Shown here: positions 59,607-64,000 of the stretch, in pieces
Numbering within the stretch: the stretch's first letter is position 1
Layout of the letters: the number at the start of each line of letters is the position of its first letter
NCBI RefSeq assembly: GCF_042652785.1
Contig: NZ_JBHSHD010000002.1
Span: 124,001-188,000 of the forward strand
Length of the DNA: 64,000 nucleotides
Origin: Dokdonella_A ginsengisoli
GTDB taxonomy: Bacteria; Pseudomonadota; Gammaproteobacteria; Xanthomonadales; Rhodanobacteraceae
Reading direction: 5' to 3'
The notes under the pieces: generated by a model
What the model was told of the DNA's origin: nothing
The model's database searches: none
The model's input: only the letters and a program-made list of their open reading frames with translations
Translations under genes and position numbers: made by a program

Positions 59607-60059
59607 TCAGCGCACGATCATCCCGCTGCGCCGCGCCGCGGCCACCGCCTCGGTGCGCCGGCGCGCGCCGAGCTTGGCGTACAGGTTGGCCAGATGGGTC
59701 TTGACCGTGTTTGCCGACACGCCCAGTTCGCGCGCGATCTCCTTGTTGCTGCGCCCTTCGGCGAGCAGGTCGAGCACGTGGCGCTCGCGCGGGCTGAGCA
59801 GGATCGTCCCGCCCTGCTCCGCGCCCGCCGCGTCGGGCGGCGGCGGGACGGGGTCAGGCCGTGCGACGACGGCCGGCTCGCGCGGACGCCGCGCGAACCA
59901 CAGGCCGGCGCCGACGCCGGCCAGGGCGATCGCCGCGGCGACCAGTTCGCGCCCCCAGTCGAAGCGCAGCGGCATCAGGCTGACCAGGCGCAGGCAGACC
60001 GCGACCACGGCGGCGAGCGCGCCGTAGGCGAGCATCAGGCGGAAAGTCGACGAACGCAT
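59607..60059 (-). CDS. Membrane-tethered LuxR-family regulator
   Basis: 150 residues from ATG 60059. Two N-terminal membrane helices (FRLMLAYGALAAVVAVCLRLVSLM and RELVAAAIALAGVGAGLWFA) are followed by a short Pro-rich linker and a C-terminal LuxR HTH (LSPRERHVLDLLAEGRSNKEIARELGVSANTVKTHLANLYAKLGAR). There is no receiver or autoinducer domain; the membrane part may be the sensor. A complete promoter (60066-60094) ends 7 bp before the ATG, so the mRNA is likely leaderless. Its partners should be the DUF4199 and VOC proteins. Confidence 0.75.
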   Translation of the reverse strand: MRSSTFRLMLAYGALAAVVAVCLRLVSLMPLRFDWGRELVAAAIALAGVGAGLWFARRPREPAVVARPDPVPPPPDAAGAEQGGTILLSPRERHVLDLLAEGRSNKEIARELGVSANTVKTHLANLYAKLGARRRTEAVAAARRSGMIVR

Positions 60060-60065
60060 GCGCGG

Positions 60066-60094
60066 ATGATCGCCCGCGCCGCGGATCGAGCCAA
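60066..60094 (-). promoter_or_regulatory. Promoter of the membrane LuxR gene
   Basis: On the minus strand TTGGCT (60094-60089) and GATCAT (60071-60066) are 17 bp apart. The -10 ends 7 bp before the ATG at 60059, predicting a leaderless transcript. Confidence 0.5.
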
Positions 60095-60174
60095 GACCGG
60101 AATGCGTCCTTCGGCTTTGCCTCGCCGCGACGGCTCCGGGATAATGCGCGGCCCTCGCGCCCGCCGCCGACCCC

Positions 60175-60618
60175 ATGTCCGACTTCCTGCATCGCCTGCC
60201 CGAGTTCCTCGGCAACCATCCGTTCCTGTCGCTCGGTTTCCTCGGCGTGCTGATCGCGCTGGTCGCCAACGAGGCGCAGCGCCTCATGCGCAGCTACAAG
60301 GCGCTGACGCCGGCCGGCCTGACCCAGCTGATCAACCGCGACAACGCGCTGCTGGTGGACGTGTCGAGCCTGGCCGATTTCGAGAAGGGGCACATCCCCG
60401 GCGCCAGGCACGTCGCGATGAGCCAGTTCGATCCGGAGAGCAAGGAACTGGCGAAGGTGCGCGACCTGCCGGTCGCGGTCGTCTGCAAGAACGGCCAGAC
60501 CTCGGCGCAGGCCGCGCAGCGCCTGAAGAAGGCCGGCTTCAGCAAGGTGTTCTGGCTCGAAGGCGGCATCGGCGCGTGGATCGAGGCGCAGATGCCGCTG
60601 GCGAAGGGACGCACCTGA
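60175..60618 (+). CDS. Membrane-anchored rhodanese-like protein
   Basis: 147 residues. An N-terminal membrane helix (FLSLGFLGVLIALVANEAQRL) anchors a single rhodanese domain with the active-site loop CKNGQTS (Cys in VVCKNGQTSAQAAQ) and NALLVDVSSLADFEKGHIPGARH. Such proteins transfer sulfur from thiosulfate or persulfide; one-domain forms are common in this genomic spot next to secB and gpsA. A GATAAT -10 lies near 60141-60146. Confidence 0.85.
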   Translation: MSDFLHRLPEFLGNHPFLSLGFLGVLIALVANEAQRLMRSYKALTPAGLTQLINRDNALLVDVSSLADFEKGHIPGARHVAMSQFDPESKELAKVRDLPVAVVCKNGQTSAQAAQRLKKAGFSKVFWLEGGIGAWIEAQMPLAKGRT

Positions 60619-60694
60619 GGTCTTCGCGGATGCGCGGCCTGCGTGTCCGTGGAATAATCGACGTCCTTTCCCTCTCATACTTGCGAGCAGATTC

Positions 60695-61198
60695 ATGGCA
60701 GACAACAGCAACGGCGCGCCGAACGGCCAGACCCCTCCGCAGCAGGCCCAGGCGCAGCTGAATCTGCAGCGCATCTACCTCAAGGACGTCTCCTTCGAGG
60801 CGCCGGGCGCACCGCAGATCTTCCAGCAGCAGGGCCAGCCGAATGTCGAGCTGAATCTCAGCCAGCGCGTGGCGCAGATCGCCACCGACACCTTCGAGGT
60901 CGTGCTGAGCGTCACCGCGACGTGCAAGGTCGAGGACAAGACCGCCTATCTCGCCGAAGTGCACCAGGCCGGCGTGTTCGGCCTCAGCGGCTTCGACGCC
61001 GCCGCGCGCGAAGCGGTGCTCTCCACGTACTGCCCGAACGTGCTGTTCCCGTACGTGCGCCAGACCGTGTCCGATCTGGTGCAGAACGGCGGCTTCCCGC
61101 CCTTCTTCCTGCAGCCGATCAACTTCGACGCGCTCTACGCCGAACAGGTGCGCCGCCGCGCCGAAGCCGGTTCCGGCGAAACCAGCGCGAACGCCTGA
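60695..61198 (+). CDS. secB: Protein-export chaperone SecB
   Basis: 167 residues, a little longer than the usual 155 because of a Gln/Pro-rich N-terminus (NSNGAPNGQTPPQQAQAQLN). The SecB core is intact: LQRIYLKDVSFEAPGAPQIFQ, FEVVLSVTATCKVEDKTAYLAEVHQAGVFGL, and FPYVRQTVSDLVQNGGFPPFFLQPINFDALYAEQ. SecB tetramers keep secretory preproteins unfolded and hand them to SecA. An AATAAT -10 lies at about 60653. Confidence 0.95.
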   Translation: MADNSNGAPNGQTPPQQAQAQLNLQRIYLKDVSFEAPGAPQIFQQQGQPNVELNLSQRVAQIATDTFEVVLSVTATCKVEDKTAYLAEVHQAGVFGLSGFDAAAREAVLSTYCPNVLFPYVRQTVSDLVQNGGFPPFFLQPINFDALYAEQVRRRAEAGSGETSANA

Positions 61199-61224
61199 CC
61201 CCGGCGCAACGCAGGGAACGGGCG

Positions 61225-62253
61225 GTGAGTGCGACGTCACCGGTCGCCGTGCTCGGCGCCGGTTCCTGGGGCACCGCGCTGGCCGTACAGCTGGCGCGCA
61301 ACGGCGTGCCGACGACGCTGTGGGGACGGTCGCCGCAGGCGATCGTCGAGATGGCGACGACGCGCCGCAACGCTCGCTACCTGCCCGAGCTGGAGCTGCC
61401 CGGGTCGCTGCAGCTGTCGGCCACGATCGAGCCGCTCGCGCGCGACGCCGGCACGATCCTGATCGCCGTGCCGAGCCACGCCTTCGACGGCGTGCTCGCG
61501 GCGATCGCGCCCTGGGTCGCTCCCGGCGTCGGCATCGCCTGGGCGACCAAGGGTTTCGATCCTGAATCGGGCCGCTTCCTGCACGAACTCGTCGCCGACC
61601 GCCTGCCCGGCCGCCCGGCCGCGGTGGTGACCGGCCCCTCGTTCGCGCGCGAGGTCGCGCTCGGACTGCCGACCGCGCTGACCGTGCATTCGAGCGACGC
61701 CGCCTTCGCGCAGGACGTGGCGCAGAAGCTCCACTCGCCGTTCTTCCGCGCCTACACCGGCAGCGACGTGCCCGGCGCCGAACTCGGCGGCGCGATGAAG
61801 AACGTGCTCGCCGTGGCGACCGGCGTCGCCGACGGCATGCAGATGGGACTGAACGCGCGCGCCGGACTGATCACGCGCGGCCTGGCCGAGATGCTGCGGC
61901 TCGGCGGCGCGCTCGGCTCGCGTCCCGAAACGCTGATGGGCCTCGCCGGCCTCGGCGACCTGGTGCTGACCTGCACCGGCGATCTGTCGCGCAACCGCCG
62001 CCTCGGCCTCGCGCTCGGCCGCGGCGTCGGCCTGCAGCAGGCCGTGGCCGAGATCGGCCAGGTGGTCGAGAGCGTGCAGACCGTCGACACGGTCATGAAG
62101 CTGGCCGACGCGCACGGCGTGGAACTGCCGATCACCGCGCTGGTGCAGAAAGTGCTGCACGAGGAACTCACCCCGACCGAAGGCATGCACGCGCTGCTGT
62201 CGCGCGAGCAGAAGCCGGAGTATCCGGAAGCAGGGCTGAGGGCTGAGGGCTGA
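61225..62253 (+). CDS. gpsA: Glycerol-3-phosphate dehydrogenase [NAD(P)+]
   Basis: 342 residues from GTG 61225, which follows an AGGGA element; homologues start just before VAVLGAGSWGTALAVQLA. GXGXXG loop GAGSWG, catalytic Lys in LGGAMKNVLAVATG and NARAGLITRGLAEMLRLGGALG are intact. It makes sn-glycerol-3-phosphate for phospholipids. The last codons (EAGLRAEG) are written in the GGGCTGA repeat that forms the hairpin at 62231-62296, so the C-terminus has an unusual tail encoded by the repeat. It sits 26 bp after secB. Confidence 0.95.
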   Translation: MSATSPVAVLGAGSWGTALAVQLARNGVPTTLWGRSPQAIVEMATTRRNARYLPELELPGSLQLSATIEPLARDAGTILIAVPSHAFDGVLAAIAPWVAPGVGIAWATKGFDPESGRFLHELVADRLPGRPAAVVTGPSFAREVALGLPTALTVHSSDAAFAQDVAQKLHSPFFRAYTGSDVPGAELGGAMKNVLAVATGVADGMQMGLNARAGLITRGLAEMLRLGGALGSRPETLMGLAGLGDLVLTCTGDLSRNRRLGLALGRGVGLQQAVAEIGQVVESVQTVDTVMKLADAHGVELPITALVQKVLHEELTPTEGMHALLSREQKPEYPEAGLRAEG

Positions 62254-62296
62254 GGGCTGGAGAGGCCACTTTTCCAGCCCTCAGCCCTCAGCCCTG
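62231..62296. repeat. Heptad GGGCTGA repeat hairpin between gpsA and trmL
   Basis: Four GGGCTG units (62231-62260) are followed by a 13-base loop (62261-62273) and three inverse units (62274-62296). Positions 62239-62260 and 62274-62295 are perfectly complementary, a 22-bp stem. The gpsA stop (62251-62253) and the trmL stop (62288-62290) both lie inside it. It probably terminates both convergent genes. Confidence 0.85.
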
Positions 62297-62752
62297 CCCC
62301 TCAAACCCAAGCTGCCGCCACGCCTCGTAGACGACGATCGCGACCGCGTTCGACAGATTCAGGCTGCGGTTGCCCGGACGCATCGGCAGGCGCAGGCGGT
62401 GCTGCGCATCGACCGCGTCGAGCACGTCCTGCGGCAAACCGCGCGTCTCGGGGCCGAACAGCAGCGCGTCGCCGTCGGCGTATTCGACCGAGTCGTAGCG
62501 CCGGCTGCCGCGCGTCGACAATGCGAGCAGGCGCCGCGGCGCGACGGCGTGCAGGAACGCGGCGAGATCGTCGTAGGCGGCCACGGTGGCGAATTCGTGA
62601 TAGTCGAGCCCGGCGCGGCGCAGCTTGGCGTGGTCGAGTTCGAAACCGAGCGGCTGGATCAGATGCAAGGCCGCACCGCTGTTCGCGCAGAGGCGAATCA
62701 CATTGCCGGTGTTCGGCGGAATCTCGGGCTGGAACAGGACGACATGCAGCAT
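62288..62752 (-). CDS. trmL: tRNA (cytidine/uridine-34-2'-O)-methyltransferase
   Basis: 154 residues, a single SPOUT (trefoil-knot) domain. It methylates the wobble ribose of tRNA-Leu isoacceptors using SAM. Motifs NTGNVIRLCANSGAALHLI (SAM and tRNA site), ALLFGPETRGLPQDVLDAV and the knot LPMRPGNRSLNLSNAVAIVVYEAWRQ are those of TrmL (YibK). The last three codons (GQG) lie in the GGGCTGA repeat shared with the convergent gpsA. Confidence 0.95.
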   Translation of the reverse strand: MLHVVLFQPEIPPNTGNVIRLCANSGAALHLIQPLGFELDHAKLRRAGLDYHEFATVAAYDDLAAFLHAVAPRRLLALSTRGSRRYDSVEYADGDALLFGPETRGLPQDVLDAVDAQHRLRLPMRPGNRSLNLSNAVAIVVYEAWRQLGFEGQG

Positions 62753-62822
62753 GCGCGCATGATCGCATGCGCGAGCGGGGCGGCCGGAAGCCGGACCGCG
62801 CCGGAGCGGTTCGTCGAACCGC

Positions 62823-63239
62823 TCACTGCGGCATCAGGCTGGCGCGGAAACCGGGGACCGCCGTGCTCGTCGCCGCGGCGTTGACGCGCTGGAAGCCGTG
62901 CGCACGCTCGTTCTGGTAGGCGAGCGTGTCTTCCATCTTCTCCTCGGCCTGCGCGACGACGCGCACGGTCGGCAGCACGACCATCGCCAGTTCCTCCTGC
63001 GCCCGCGCATTCACGTGCACGGTCGGCAGCAGGGTCACGCTCAGCGGCGCGGTCGCGGCGACGCGCAGGGTGGGTTCCTGGTACGGACGCGAGCTGCTGG
63101 CGACGACGGTCACCTCGGGCAGCAGGGTCGCCTGGATCGGCGCACCGGCGTCGACCGACATCGTGGCGGCGTTCGCGTGCGCGGCGGCGCCGGCGATCAA
63201 CGCCAGGGTCAGGGCACTGCGCAACATACGGGTATTCAT
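62823..63239 (-). CDS. Secreted protein with LLPxVxV repeats
   Basis: 138 residues from ATG 63239 (AGGAGAG Shine-Dalgarno). Signal peptide MLRSALTLALIAGAAAHANA. The mature region has three copies of a short beta-type motif: LLPEVTVVASS, LLPTVHVNARA and VLPTVRVVAQA, spaced by about 25-30 residues. A repeat of this size could form a small solenoid or bind a partner. The C-terminal part (YQNERAHGFQRVNAAA) is polar. No family known to me. Confidence 0.65.
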   Translation of the reverse strand: MNTRMLRSALTLALIAGAAAHANAATMSVDAGAPIQATLLPEVTVVASSSRPYQEPTLRVAATAPLSVTLLPTVHVNARAQEELAMVVLPTVRVVAQAEEKMEDTLAYQNERAHGFQRVNAAATSTAVPGFRASLMPQ

Positions 63240-63460
63240 GACTCTCTCCTGCAAGACGGTTCGTGATCCGTACTACGCAAGCACCATGCCAACGCAGTCG
63301 CAGGGTCCGTCTGCAGCTCAATAGATGCAGGATCAAGCAGTTGCGTTGCTAGTCCGAAAGTCATGGGTGGCCGGACGGACGCGCCGGCGGACGTACGCCG
63401 GTGTCCGCGTACGCCGGTGCAGACGGGAAAATCCGCGGTCCCGCGACGCCTGCGCGGCGC

Positions 63461-64000
63461 TCAGGACGACGGCGGCGTGCCGCCGCGCAGGAGGTAGGTC
63501 GTGTACAGCACGTAGCCGTCGGTGGTGACGACCTGGGTCGTCATGTCGGTGAAGCCGGACTCGCTCCACCACGGCTGTCCGCGCAGGCCGGCGATCGCCT
63601 GCTGCCACTCCTGCCCGGATTGCGCGCGCGCGCCCTGACCGGACAGGTCGTTGTCGGCGGCGAGCACCTGACACAGGCTGGCGCGGCACTCCACGTGCAC
63701 CAGCGCGATGTGGTCGCCGGTGCCTTCGGGCAGCTCGCCGACCCAGCGGTCGAGCGAGTCCTGCAGCTTCGGCGTCGCCGCGGCGGACCAGTCCTCGTCC
63801 GCCTTCTCCTCGTCGAAACGCTTCCACAGGTCGCGCGCGGTGTTCGGCAGGCGGTCCTTCTCCGGCTCGGCTTCCTGTTCGGCGAGCAGGTCGGCGAACA
63901 GGTCGGCGGCGCGATCCGGATCGGCCGGCGGCGTGGCCGGCGGTTCTTCCTCGGCGGCGGCCTCGCCCTCAGCCGGCACCGGCTCCGGCGCGGGCGGATC
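63461..64000 (-). CDS. Acidic protein with Pro/Glu-rich N-terminus, 5' end beyond the window
   Basis: The frame is open to the window edge, so the start and any signal peptide are missing; 179 codons are visible. The first part is low-complexity and acidic (PAEGEAAAEEEPPATPPADPDRAADLF), followed by a globular domain with two nearby Cys (HVECRASLCQVLAAD), which could form a disulfide, and Trp-rich RGQPWWSESGFTD. The ECRxSLCQV pattern occurs in secreted proteins of related bacteria, so a periplasmic domain is likely. Function unknown. Confidence 0.65.
   Translation of the reverse strand, partial: DPPAPEPVPAEGEAAAEEEPPATPPADPDRAADLFADLLAEQEAEPEKDRLPNTARDLWKRFDEEKADEDWSAAATPKLQDSLDRWVGELPEGTGDHIALVHVECRASLCQVLAADNDLSGQGARAQSGQEWQQAIAGLRGQPWWSESGFTDMTTQVVTTDGYVLYTTYLLRGGTPPSS

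Noticed and set aside
63392..63419. Direct repeat CGTACGCCGGTG, twice with a 16-bp period
   Set aside because: Short, GC-rich and lying near the 3' end of the acidic-protein gene; not enough to support a functional element.

Overview
The window looks like the chromosome of a very GC-rich gammaproteobacterium, most likely Lysobacterales (Xanthomonadales) and perhaps Rhodanobacteraceae such as a Dokdonella-like genus. The reasons are a coding bias near 70% G+C, the orders hemD-hemX-hemY and rhodanese-secB-gpsA-trmL, an ECF sigma factor paired with a TPR serine/threonine kinase, and secreted proteins ending in F(A/G)DGFD. The taxonomic call is an inference. I see no transposase, integrase, prophage or CRISPR array. 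Most of the window is core or housekeeping chromosome with islands of uncharacterised secreted proteins.

Layout. 1-1434: two lower-GC genes for secreted proteins of unknown function, the first cut by the window edge. 1.8-10.2 kb: an RlmI-type rRNA methyltransferase; a secreted double retropepsin/PDZ protease divergent from an ArsR-like regulator across a palindromic operator; a large secreted protein with one heme c motif; folE; and a TetA-like MFS exporter. 10.2-11.2 kb: a gene-poor stretch with a promoter, a 38-codon leader ORF, an attenuator-like hairpin set and two abutting tRNA-like genes (Met, Thr) without encoded CCA. 11.2-16.6 kb: slipin, a redoxin with an isolated DsbD N-terminal-type protein, small membrane and secreted proteins, and an SpmA-SpmB-type membrane protein. 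16.8-18.4 kb: an RTX protein carrying a HEMSH metallopeptidase domain. 18.4-27.5 kb: DUF938 methyltransferase and Dph6-like ligase, ECF sigma factor and TPR kinase, and a 1019-residue secreted protein. 27.7-37.7 kb: SNF2/SWIM ATPase, HipA-family YjjJ kinase with an AT-rich repeat-bearing promoter, indolepyruvate ferredoxin oxidoreductase and a sterol desaturase-like enzyme. 37.8-48.9 kb: hemD-hemX-hemY, DUF2314 and DUF2845 proteins, a ferredoxin reductase, a thioesterase, an SrkA-like kinase, a Na+/H+ antiporter, an acyltransferase and an alpha/beta hydrolase. 48.9-58.5 kb: AAA ATPase, TPR-sulfotransferase, sugar dehydrogenase, PEBP, TPR-aspartyl hydroxylase, thioesterase, lipoprotein and SulP transporter. 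58.5-64 kb: a VOC protein, a DUF4199 protein and a membrane-tethered LuxR; rhodanese-secB-gpsA; trmL; and two secreted or acidic proteins of unknown function.

How the genes work together. Clear functional groups are the heme-synthesis genes (hemD/X/Y), the secB-gpsA envelope and lipid block, the ECF sigma/TPR kinase signalling pair, the thiol-redox pair at 12.4-13.9 kb, and a run of TPR-bearing modifying enzymes at 50.6-55.8 kb. Several genes have a TANNNT-type -10 element ending 7-8 bp before the start codon and no ribosome binding site, which suggests frequent leaderless transcripts.

The most promising less-described items are the RTX/M91-like metallopeptidase (16843-18372), the leader ORF plus attenuator-like region ahead of the tRNA pair (10231-10845), the GAATAGA repeat array in the yjjJ promoter (32528-32665), the heptad-built hairpin shared by gpsA and trmL (62231-62296), and the shared C-terminal motif of two secreted proteins.
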